A stretch of DNA of 64,000 bases. Origin: Elgaria multicarinata webbii (taxonomy: Eukaryota > Chordata > Lepidosauria > Squamata > Anguidae). A model generated the notes under the pieces. That model did no database searches. It was not told where the DNA came from and saw only the letters and a list, made by a program, of their open reading frames with translations. Within the stretch, counting starts at the first letter, position 1. Every line of letters starts with the position of its first letter. The position numbers and the translations under genes were made by a program. The stretch covers positions 25,945,501-26,009,500 of the forward strand of contig NC_086172.1 of NCBI RefSeq assembly GCF_023053635.1, given 5' to 3'. Positions 1 through 8,960 of the stretch are shown one piece after another.

Positions 1-2234
1 AGGCGGGATATAAATGTAACAATAAATAAAATAAATAAAAATTCTTCAAGAAATTGGGGAGAGTGCAAAAAAAAAAAGTATCATACAAATCAGTTGTTAT
101 TGGTTTTAAAGCACTTTGTGATTCTGTGCCAAATGTTCCCTGCTGCATGGCTGCAACATAGTTTTATCATCATGGGTCCTGTTAAAAAAATACTGGTTGA
201 GTATTACCACTGTAAATAATACTGCTTTGAACATAATCAACCCATGAGGAGGAATGGACAAACCTGTCTTTCACTTTTGATAATATTTGCATTTTTTCCA
301 AGCACAAGTTCATTCTGTATGTGTCCGACCCCAATTATTTATTCGAAAGAGTGTGCAGAGGCGGAGAGTGAAATCATCTTCCCCTCTCTTGCTTTCCTTT
401 GTTGTGCTTGTGGCGTTACCCCACAATTCATTATATTGTATATGTCTGATTTGTATGTCTGGTAAGTAGAGAATGTTAGAACTGAGTAGCTGTGATTTAT
501 TATGTAATAGGTAGGAGGGGGGAAGAGGAGTATATAAGGAGAGTGTTGGGAGTTTTGGAGGAGTGGAGTGTTTTATAGGGCTTGATTTCTGGTGGTTTTT
601 ATTTGTAAAGTAAGAAGAGTTTAGATTCTAGGGATTTAGGATTCGTATAAAGAGAGAGAGGTGGTTGGTGTGTAGAGAGTTTAGATTAGGCAGGATTTAA
701 AGTATTATATTTTTATTTGAAGTTTTTAAATAACAATACACTTATTATTATTTTGTTAGCTACCAAATACCACGTGTCAGCTTAGCATTATTTACCTGCC
801 TTACAGTTATTAAACTCCCACCCCATATTATTTTTTATTTATTTAAAACATTTATATCCCTCCCTATATCAATAAGATCTAAGGGCGGCGTACAGATAAA
901 AGCATACAGTATAAAACAGTAACTATACACAGCTAAAAACAAATTAAACCATAAACCAAGTTAAAACAATATATAATTTAAAAGCAGTAAAACTATTAAA
1001 ACAGTTAAAACAATGTGCCAACTTCATGAATTCAACCATTAAAAGCTTTGTTAAAAAGCCATGTTTTCACTTGGTGCCCAAAAATCAGTGTTGGTGCCCA
1101 AGCCATTTAGGGCTTTAAACGTCATTACCAACACCTTGAATTCCGACTGGAAGCATATAGGCAGCCAGTGCAATTCCTTTAAGACCGGTGTTATGTGGTC
1201 TCTGTAAGATGCACCTGCCAGCAGTCTAGCTGCTGCATTTTGCACTAGCTGCAACTTCCAAATCGTCTTCAAGGGCAGCCCCATGTAGAGTGCATTGCAG
1301 TAGTCTAATTGGGAAGTTACCAGTGCGCGCAGTACTGTGGCTAGGTTGTCCCTGTCCAGGAAAGGCCGTAGCTGGCGGATCAGCCGAAGCTCCGTGCCAC
1401 GGAATCCACCTGGGCCTCCAGTGACAAAGATAGATCTAGGAGTACTCCCAAGGTACGCACCTGCTCCACAGTATATTTAGAGCAGTTCCCATCTTAAACC
1501 TGTTTCCCTCATAGCTAGGGGAAATGTTTTAATTAACCATCCCTCAGGTTTTCAAGTGGTGGTGCTTGGCCTGAGAAGGGTATATGCGGCAGGCCTAGTG
1601 TAAGGGTTTGTTACGTCACAGTACTCTCTTGCTTTAAGTACTTTTCTCCCAGCCCTGCTTAGATTATTTTCAGTATCAGCAATGGGCTAGGAGATAGCAG
1701 GGATGGGCAACCTGTGGCCCTCAGCTTAATTTCAAAAGCCCCCTTTTGCCAGCAGTCTGTCCCTCCCTCTGCAACCCACTGGGCACATAAGAAGGAGGAA
1801 GGAAGGGAGAGAGAAGGAGATGGCCGAAACAGACAAAAGGGGTTACACTTTGCCCACTTTGGGCACTGGCCCCGCTGGCATATGGCCCCTAGCAAATTAC
1901 CCCCATAAGGGAAGGTGGTCCCTGAAAGAAAGAAGATTCCCTATCCTTGAGTAAGAGCAATGAGGTAAGGTGGGAAAGAGGGGAAGGTTTTTCTCCTTTC
2001 CCCTGCAGGTATCGTAAAGAGACACACGTGCACACACATTTATATGTCAACAGGACAGACGTATGGACAGCTGCTTCTTCATAACTCATTTGACCCTAAA
2101 GTACAAGCCTTATTTAAAATAGTTTTAAATCTCTGTCCTGTCTTAGAACCTTTCCGTCTTAAATAATGCAGGATTTCATTTGAAGCAGGGCTCTCTCTCT
2201 CTCATCTTGCTCCTCTGTTTTGCCTCTCTTGCAG
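1..2234 (+). other. MPP4: MPP4 intron (upstream part)
   Basis: This is the 3' part of the intron before the first visible MPP4 exon. It holds a LINE 3' end (831-1490, minus). I saw no convincing exon here: the short open frames at 244-469 and 1659-2089 have no family motif and no good splice sites. A TATA-like stretch near 530 has no supporting context. Confidence 0.6.
831..1490 (-). mobile_element. LINE 3' end (L2/CR1-like), truncated
   Basis: On the minus strand 1051-1284 encodes LQLVQNAAARLLAG and HITPVLKELHWLP, the C-terminal motif of the reverse transcriptase of L2/CR1-type LINEs. The AT-rich tail at 831-1020 has the usual 3'UTR look. Its segment AAGATCTAAGGGCGGCGTAC recurs in opposite orientation near 14650, so both belong to one family. 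The copy is 5'-truncated and decayed. Confidence 0.8.
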
Positions 2235-2343
2235 AATGTTGGAATATGGAGAGTACAAGGGCCATCTTTATGGCACAAGTATTGATGCAGTACGTACAGT
2301 ACTTGATGAAGGGAAGATCTGTATAGTGGATCTAGAACCCCAG
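2235..2343 (+). CDS. MPP4: MPP4 exon: start of GK-domain second half
   Basis: The acceptor is ctcttgcag and the donor CAG|gtgagt. The first base completes a codon from an upstream exon; then 36 codons begin [15 protein letters not shown], the tyrosine-rich nucleotide-binding loop region of GK domains. Confidence 0.9.
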
Positions 2344-4488
2344 GTGAGTCATGTGGAGAACTGTTAATGTCAACAATTCATGGACTAAATGGTGAGTTCT
2401 GTCCTTGAAAATGTGCAATGAAATTTGATGGATGTTCTTCCGGTAAAGGTGGTTAGGGTGACCTTATTCCGTGTGCCTTAATCTGGACGAAGAATGATCA
2501 CTTACACCATTTTTGACACAGGTGTCCTTGAATTACTCTAAACTCTGGCGAATATGAATCCGATTCTGTTGAATTGGATTCATATAGGTTATACTTCAGA
2601 TATGTATGAAGTATAACCTGTATCTTTTAAATCAGTAAAGGTTGTTTATAATAGGAATAAAACCTGGGCAGGGTAAGTGCATCACGTGTTTAATACATTA
2701 AGCTAAAATGTTTTGTTCTATTTAATTTTTTGTCTTGCAGAGTATTCAGCTGGCTCGTACTCATGAACTGAAGCCCTACATTATATTTATTAAGCCACCA
2801 AGTATGAGCTGCATGAAGCAGTCTCGGAAAAATGCTAGGATTATTACAGACTATTACGTGAACATGAAGTTTAAGGTGAGAATTGAGAGGAGGAAAGGAG
2901 CTGTCCAATTTGTATGGCGTTCTGTGAGTCATAGCCACCACCATGGTATCTCTTAACTTTTTGTGTGAAAATACCTTTAAACCCTTGTTAGAACAACTCT
3001 GAGGTAGATCGTCATGTCAGTATTATAGATGTAAGAATAACTCTGACATGCTGATTTAACTAAGACTGCCTTTCCCAATCTGAGGGACTACAACTCATAT
3101 CGTATGGATGATAGATTTGTAGTCCAAACACATCTGGAGGGCTCCAGGTTGGGGAAGGCTGAGATAAGATCTGAACTCCACTTATAAAGTCCACTGTCCA
3201 TGCACTGTTGTTCTTTACGTAACAGTTTCAACCTGAATTTGTCTGCTGAATTGATCCAAAATAGAATATTCCTCTTTGTCTATAGTTTGAGATTGGACTA
3301 AGGTCTGAGAATTGTTTGACCCAGAGCTGAAGCAATAGCTCTTTTTTAAATTTAAATATGTAGGCAAGATGAGTTTATCTCCCACTTTTTCCACCCATTC
3401 TAAGTGAGTTGATTACAGTGTCAATATTCAGTTCTCCCTCCTCTCTTTTTTTCCTTGATCCAGTTCAAACCTAGCAGCAGACCCTTTGGGACTGTGCAGG
3501 ATGGAGGCATAGAAGCACTTGTATGGAGGTGACATTTGTGGGAACCCCGCTTCTCCGTGTGGGGGATTTCATGCAGCTGACATGATTTGTGTGATTGCAA
3601 TAACTCAAAAAGGGCTGCTGCAATCACACAAATCACAGTGACCCAGTAGATGGCCTCCATATGGCCTCCATATGAAGGTGCCACGAACTGTGCGTTATTG
3701 CAAATGCTTATCAATGGTTATCACATGAAGATTCATGAATAAGACAATCGCCAAAATGGGTGTTAGACTGGCATCCTGTTGAACGTTTAATTCATGGATA
3801 ATTGGAAAGAGTAACTGAAGTCAGAATATCATAAATGATATTGAAGTACAATTAAAATCTAATTCATGCCTTCTTATTTTATGAGTTTTAAGATAGCAGT
3901 TTACTGTGATCTGAACTGTGACACAAAGGGTTTTTTTCTAACTGGCTTCTAATTTTGAGAAACACTTGGTGGGCCTGTTCAGACAACACACTAAGCCATG
4001 GTTAGGTTGCTAACCCTTTAGCAGCAAATTATTAGTAAGGATGTTTAAACCATGGTTATGTAGCCACTATGGTTAAGAATGGTTCACATGACACACTAAG
4101 TCATGGCTCGCCCAACACGCTAAGCCATAACGTTTAGCTCAAAATGCTTAACCACCATGGCTTAGTGTGTCATCTGAATAGGGTCATTACAATGTTACAA
4201 GAGCAGTCTATATGGTTTTGAAATAAACAACAATAAAATAAACAAGTAGCTCATTTCAGTTGATATTTGAGCCTCCTATTGTTCTGCTCTCTACAGGAAG
4301 AAGACCTGCAGGAAATAGAAGAGTCAGCCAAAAAAATGGAGACTCAATTTGGCCAGTTCTTTGATCAAGTGATTGTGAATGACAACTTACAGGAAGCGTC
4401 CATGCAGTTACTGTCTGCTGTGCGCCGAGCACAGGACGAGCCTCAGTGGGTCCCAGCAACGTGGATATGCTCAGACAATCAGCCATAA
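2235..4488 (+). CDS. MPP4: MAGUK p55 family member 4, C-terminal exons (partial)
   Basis: Coding exons are 2235-2343, 2741-2875 and 4297-4488, ending at TAA 4486-4488; upstream exons lie outside the window. The 144 visible residues are the C-terminal half of the guanylate-kinase-like domain of a p55 [17 protein letters not shown], then [13 protein letters not shown], then FDQVIVND, ending EPQWVPATW plus a short tail. Wording such as [16 protein letters not shown] fits MPP4 better than PALS1 or MPP7, as I remember those sequences. MPP4 is known as a photoreceptor synaptic scaffold that organises membrane partners; its GK domain binds proteins rather than making GDP. Intron phases are 0 and 0, and all splice sites are GT-AG. 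The downstream neighbour TMEM237 on the same strand matches the known vertebrate gene order. The main uncertainty is the exact paralogue. Confidence 0.88.
2552..2619. repeat. Two adjacent perfect hairpins
   Basis: ATATGAATCC (2552-2561) pairs with GGATTCATAT (2576-2585). Directly next to it, AGGTTATACTTCA (2586-2598) pairs with TGAAGTATAACCT (2607-2619). Both sit in an MPP4 intron. Origin unknown; remnants of a small palindromic transposon are possible. Confidence 0.6.
2741..2875 (+). CDS. MPP4: MPP4 exon: GK-domain core
   Basis: Forty-five whole codons lie between gtcttgcag and AAG|gtgaga, phase 0 at both ends. It contains [14 protein letters not shown], the conserved beta strand and loop of p55-type GK domains, and ends in the MPP4-like YYVNMKFK. 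Confidence 0.92.
3066..3161. mobile_element. hAT-like palindromic short element
   Basis: The left end (ctgcctttcccaatctg) is the inverted match of the right end (ccaggttggggaaggct). This is the first of many copies of one short palindromic family in the window; copies at 13902, 39371 and 58014 carry exact 8-bp target duplications, the mark of hAT elements. Confidence 0.65.
3508..3693. repeat. Inverted repeat, probable short DNA transposon
   Basis: GATTTGTGTGATTGCA (3585-3600) is perfectly complementary to TGCAATCACACAAATC (3620-3635). The outer ends (cacttgtatggagg and cctccatatgaaggtg) are also roughly inverted, suggesting one palindromic element in the last MPP4 intron. Confidence 0.5.
3971..4185. 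mobile_element. Short TIR element (MITE), CCATGGTT family
   Basis: Ends are inverted: GGGCCTGTTCAGACAACACA at the left matches the complement of gtgtcatctgaatagggtc at the right. The interior has repeated ccatgg/aagccat motifs. Copies at 18697, 45567 and 48195 share the GTTCAGA.GACAC-like ends. I saw no clear target duplication. Confidence 0.65.
4297..4488 (+). CDS. MPP4: MPP4 terminal coding exon
   Basis: Acceptor ctctctacag, then 63 codons and TAA at 4486-4488. It encodes [16 protein letters not shown] and EPQWVPATW, the conserved last helix and strand of p55 MAGUKs. Confidence 0.93.
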   Translation, partial: EEDLQEIEESAKKMETQFGQFFDQVIVNDNLQEASMQLLSAVRRAQDEPQWVPATWICSDNQP

Positions 4489-4640
4489 TTCTCAGGACTA
4501 GACAGTTTCACAAAGATTATAGTTCATGCTTCACTACAACAGTAATCGTAATGCTGGGTTTGCTGGAAAGAATATATCTTTGTTTGAAGGGAATTTGGAG
4601 AGGTTTAGGTAAAACGCTATTACAAGATGTAATAATATAT

Positions 4641-4891
4641 TGGCTGCATCCGCACATCACTTTAAGCCATGAACTATGAATGAGCAACATGATGATTCAT
4701 ACAACCCATTCACTCCCACTTCATGTGGGCAGGTAAACAAACAGGAAAGAGAGATTTGTGGGATGTTTGAAACCAGGATTATGGTTTATTGTGCCCAAAC
4801 AAGCCAAGTTTCGTAAATCAACAAACCCTGGTTAACATTCTGGTTTATTAAGCCATAATTTGTGGCTTAAAGTAAGGTACAAATGCAGCCA
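4641..4891. mobile_element. Short TIR element inside the MPP4 3'UTR
   Basis: Left end TGGCTGCATCCGCACATCAC and right end gtacaaatgcagcca are inverted; inside them ctttaagcca faces tggcttaaag. It lies between the MPP4 stop and the AATAAA at 5001, so it should be part of the mature 3'UTR and could fold in the mRNA. Confidence 0.6.
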
Positions 4892-5000
4892 CTGCCTTGT
4901 TTGGCATTCTTAAACGTTGTATGTTCAGTAACATTAATTTTGTACCCCCACAAAAGTTTGCTATATTGTAGTGTCAGCATATACATTAATTGTTAAGAAA

Positions 5001-5006
5001 AATAAA
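5001..5006 (+). terminator. MPP4: MPP4 polyadenylation signal
   Basis: AATAAA 513 bases after the MPP4 stop, followed by a GT/T-rich stretch (ttttgttgcatttatttgtgtg) typical of a downstream element. Confidence 0.6.
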
Positions 5007-5702
5007 AGAATCTATTTTGTTGCATTTATTTGTGTGCATCAATTGTCTTTGTTCTGTTTTTTCAGTCTTTGTTCTGAAAAATAACTCTTCTTGATTGATG
5101 GCAAGGTCCTGTGACACCATTTGAACGTTGCTTCAGCAGCTTATATATTTTGTGTGTAAGAGGCACCATTTTAGGCGGGGACTTGAGCTGTGGTTCTGTT
5201 GCACCCTGAGCCTGAGGAAAAGTGGGTTTCCTCCCTTGGCTTAACTTCCCATACTTGGCTTTCCCCGCCTCCCTTGTTCAGAACAAGAAAACAATTGATG
5301 CTAAAGCAAAAGGGAGTGGCGATTGCCACTATTGCACCATCATCTCTCACTTTCAGATCAGGGAAGGACCAAAGCAGCTGCTCATATCACTTGTCCACAC
5401 TTGTCCTTCATGGGTCTCAGCCACACCGATAGTGTTCCATAGCGCCTCACAAATTGGCAGACACCATTTTAATTAATGAGGCAAGCAATGGTGATTGCTC
5501 TCTTCAATCACGATGTGAGGGCCAGCACTCCACTCTTAGCTATTCATTGGCTCTTCAGCAGCAACAAAATGGCATCCAGCAGTAATTAGAGTCCCCAAAT
5601 GCCAAGAGAACTGAAAGGTGCTGGAACATCCCAAAAGAATTCCATGGGGCCTCTCCTGATTTCCTAGCCTTCATTTTTGCCTGATACAGCTACTGTAGCC
5701 AG

Positions 5703-5704
<2 letters not shown>

Positions 5705-5733
<29 letters not shown>

Positions 5734-5754
5734 CCACACACACCCACACACACC
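5705..5754. repeat. (CA)n microsatellite
   Basis: About 25 CA units interrupted by CCCA variants. It creates a spurious valine/cysteine-rich open frame on the minus strand. Confidence 0.95.
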
Positions 5755-6237
5755 CCTTGGAGAGGCATTTTGCTCTTTTCCTGAGCGAGCAATTCCCCGT
5801 TCCTCCTATCAGGCGCATCATTGGAATTTGGCAAAAGCCAAATAGCAGCACTGACGCCCAGCAGTTAAGATACAAACAAAATGTCCCTTTGTGGAGGTTT
5901 TTAGCCAAGTGAAAGCAAGCAAATACTTCCACCCAGGCCATGCTGATGAATTATTCCAGTTGAAGGCTTATGATTCAGAAAACTGGCATTTTCTTTGTTT
6001 TGTTAGCAATTTGTAGGTTTCAAACTTGTCTTCACACTAGTCCTGGGTGGGGTGGGGGTGGGGACACTTGATTGTGTCTCTCCAGCAAGAACAGAGCAAG
6101 AAACTTCCATCCAGTTACAATGAATGCTAGTGCCATCTAGTGACTGAACTATATAATGACATTATTCACAATTATATTCTGATGAATTGTTTAATATATT
6201 GTTATTAATGCATCACTTTATGAATTTGAAATACAGA

Positions 6238-6450
6238 TTCATAGAATAGTAGAATTGGAAGGGGCCTGTAAGGCCATCAAGTCCAACCCCCTGCTCAATG
6301 CAGGAATCCACCTGACAGATGGCTGTCCAGCTACCTCTTGAAGGCCTCTAGTGTGGGAGAGCTCACAACCTCCCTTGGTAATTGGTTCCATTGTTGTATG
6401 GGAAGTTTTTCCTGATGTCCAGCCAGAATCTGGCTTCCTGTAACTTGATA
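6238..6450 (-). mobile_element. CR1-like LINE 3' fragment
   Basis: Begins ttcatagaatagtagaattg, the reverse complement of the common reptile and bird CR1 3' end; minus-strand translation includes WNQLPREVVSSPTLEAF, the CR1 ORF2 C-terminus. 5'-truncated. Confidence 0.85.
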
Positions 6451-7499
6451 CTGAGATACTGTGTGGATCTTTGTGGGTGTTGTATTTTTGTTAGTTTTGA
6501 TATAAACCACCTTGGGCATGTTAGAAAAACAGTTTATAACTAAAATTGTCATTGACATATACTTATAAGATGGCTTACAAGACAGTTAGGAAACCTGGTG
6601 CCCTCTAGATGTTTTGGGCTGCAACTAAATTAAAATACGCTGGTAGTTTTGGGTTTTTTGACCCTGCCCCTTTTGCCTTCAGCCCCATCTGCCACTGGAA
6701 CATGGCCTTTGAGAGCTTCTCCAGAATGGAATTCAGCCCTGCCTTAAGGGCTATACGGCCCTCTCAAGGGAGTTTTCACACTAAAAGAACCATCCAAATT
6801 TAAACAATGCCACCCAAAATCAACAATAAGCCAATTAAAAAGCCAGTAACATATTTTTCTCCTATTTATAAGTCCAACTTCAAGTAAAATAGGTGTGAAC
6901 ACCATTTCCTTAAAACCCTTTTAAAAACAAAATGAAGGGATCCAGTGAATTGTATAGGAAGGAGTTCCATAGCGATAGCACAGCCATGTAGAAGGTGTGT
7001 CTGTCAAGTTGTGATGTTTGGGGCATTCAATATTCAGTTCTTTCACAGGGAACTAATGCTGTCAACCTCTTAGATATGATGCAGAGGGGGCTCAAAGAAC
7101 TACTCTTTTTCTGCACTTTAGGGTCCAATCCTTATACTTTTTTTCCTGCTTAATCACACATAGGGTGTCCTTATTATACAGGTCTGCTCAGAAGTAAGTC
7201 CCAATGAGTTAAGTGGGGCTTCATTCTTGGTAAGTATGTATAGGAGGGCAGCGATTCATTGAAGTCGAAGGGACTGGCTTCTGAATATACGGTTGCTCTG
7301 TTATTATCGTGAGATCCACGGTTATGTGGAGTAGACAGATCAACGTTCTGTAATTGTGCTATGAATTGAGGCAAAAGCTCAAGAAAACTTTTGCCACCAG
7401 GATTTAGCTATAGATATGTTGTTCCATGGGGAACACTGCTGTTGTTTGCTCAGTGGTGGTTAGTGGCTATGATTTCAGAGGGGCTGTGAATCCATTCTG

Positions 7500-8065
7500 G
7501 GTTCTGCATGGGTGTCCCCACGGGAAAGAGCCTTCTCTGCAGTGGCCCCAAACCTCTGGAACAAACTCCCATTGGCGGTCCGCCATGCACCATCCTTGCA
7601 GGTTTTCAAGGCCTTCAAAACATTTCATTTTACCATGGCCTTCCCATGATGAGCCAGTGTGGTGTAGTGGCTAAAGTGTTGGACTGGGAGTCGGGAGATA
7701 CGGGTTCTAGTCCCCACTCAGCCATGGAAGCTCATTGGGTGACTTTGGGCCAGTCACAGACTCTCAGCCCAACCTTCTTCACAGGGTTGTTGTGAAGATA
7801 AAATGGAGCGGAGGAGGATTATGTATTATGTGTTCCTTGGAGGAAAAAGGCAGGATATAAATGCAATAAAATAAATAATTGATAAATACTGTTATTGCTG
7901 CTATTGTTGTTCCTGCTGGTTTTATTGTTTTAATTAATATTTTAACTGAGCTCATGTTTTAATTGCTTTTAATATTGTATGCATTTTATTGTTGTAAGCC
8001 ACCTTGTAAGACCCTCTGCCCTGAAAGGCAACCAAGAAATATTTTAAATAAATATTTCAGTCAGA
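7500..8065 (+). mobile_element. LINE 3' end split by a SINE
   Basis: Plus strand 7520-7650 encodes decayed text of the type AFSAVAPNLWNKLPLAVR, typical of the L2/CR1 ORF2 C-terminus. The 3'UTR continues at 7880-8065 and ends in ATTTTAAATAAATA. The two halves are separated by the SINE at 7651-7878, which therefore inserted later. Confidence 0.7.
7651..7878 (+). mobile_element. Sauria-type tRNA-derived SINE
   Basis: Starts GAGCCAGTGTGGTGTAGTGG, with a tRNA-like A box (tagtggctaaagtg) and B box (gggttctagtcccc), then the conserved gggccagtcacagactctcag and cacagggttgttgtgaagat blocks and an A-rich tail. This head is characteristic of squamate Sauria SINEs and is the best clue to the host clade. 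Confidence 0.88.
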
Positions 8066-8152
8066 ACCAGCCAGAACTCTAAAGGAGTTATCCAAGGTGC
8101 GGATACCATTTGGGGGATAGTGTTCAACACCTTGGATCGCTCTATTAGAGTT

Positions 8153-8446
8153 ATAAGAACATTAGAAGTGCCTTGCTGGATCAGACCAAGGGTCCATCTA
8201 GTCCAGCACTCTATTCACACAGTGGCCGATCAGCCAGGGATCAACAAGCAGGACATGGTGCAACAGCACCCTCACGCCCATGCTCCTCAGCAACTGGTGC
8301 ACATAGGCTTACTGCCTCAGGGATAGCACACAACCACCAGGGCTATTAGCCATTGATAGCCTTCGCCTCCAGGAATTTATCCAACCCCCTTTTAAAGCCA
8401 TCCAAATTGGTGGCCATCACTACATCTTGTGGTAGTGAGTTCTAGT
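8153..8446 (-). mobile_element. CR1-like LINE 3' fragment next to the TMEM237 promoter
   Basis: Same sequence as 40621, 48421 and 49346 (tggatcagaccaagggtcca, then ttatccaacccccttttaaa). It stops about 25 bases before the CpG island of TMEM237. Confidence 0.85.
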
Positions 8447-8469
8447 TTTGGTTGGTTCTCACTAGAAAT

Positions 8470-8960
8470 GGATTCACAGCCCCACGGAAAACGGAGCCAC
8501 CCGCCTCCACTTATTTTGCTGCCTTCTGGGTCGGATTTGTCCGCCCGACGGGCCAAGGGAAGAGAGGCGGTTAGAGACGCCTGGTCAGCGACAGACGACG
8601 AGGAACTTCCACAGCCCGACGAAGGGGGGAGTTGGGAGCACGACTGAAGCTCCGTCTCCGCCTCGCCTCCCTTCCCGCCCGGAAATGGCTCCTCGGCCGC
8701 CGCCACCGCGGCCCCCCCTCTTCCCTCCGCGTCTCCAGCCGCGCCTTGGAGATAAGGCGCGGCCTTAGGGCCGCCCTTCGTGCGCCTCTGCAGAAGCTGC
8801 CTCAGGCAGGGAGCAGGATGGAAAACGTCCGCCCGGTGAGGGGAGACAAAACGAAACGCTCTGAGGGTCGCGGAGCCGCCCCACCCCACCCCACCCCCGC
8901 CCCGCGGCTGAGCTGCCAGCGGCTCGCCTTCGCTGAGCAGGGGGCGAGGGAGCGAGAGGA
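8470..8960 (+). promoter_or_regulatory. TMEM237: TMEM237 CpG island promoter and first exon
   Basis: A GC-rich, CpG-dense block in an otherwise AT-rich region, containing the first TMEM237 ATG at 8818. I saw no TATA box at a plausible distance, so a dispersed CpG-island start is likely. The exact start site cannot be fixed from sequence. Confidence 0.75.
8818..8835 (+). CDS. TMEM237: TMEM237 exon 1 coding part
   Basis: ATG in GCAGGATGG (good Kozak), encoding MENVRP, then donor CCG|gtgagg. It ends in phase 0, which matches exon 2. The ATG choice rests on this fit and on the island; a short N-terminus of this kind is plausible for the family. Confidence 0.65.

Larger units (their letters stand above)
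5030..8152. other. MPP4-TMEM237 intergenic region
   Basis: No gene recognised. It holds a CA repeat, CR1 and LINE ends and one SINE, listed separately. The stretches 5030-5700, 5760-6235 and 6560-7490 show nothing I can classify beyond a short degenerate repeat near 7130-7290 containing CTCAGAAGTAAGTC, seen elsewhere in the window. Confidence 0.6.

Noticed and set aside
460-820. Possible LTR or promoter with TATATAAGG near 530
   Set aside because: No polyadenylation signal at fitting distance, no terminal repeat and no gene following; too weak to annotate.
7651-7730. tRNA gene
   Set aside because: A and B boxes belong to the SINE head; there is no cloverleaf with a proper acceptor stem, and a SINE body follows.
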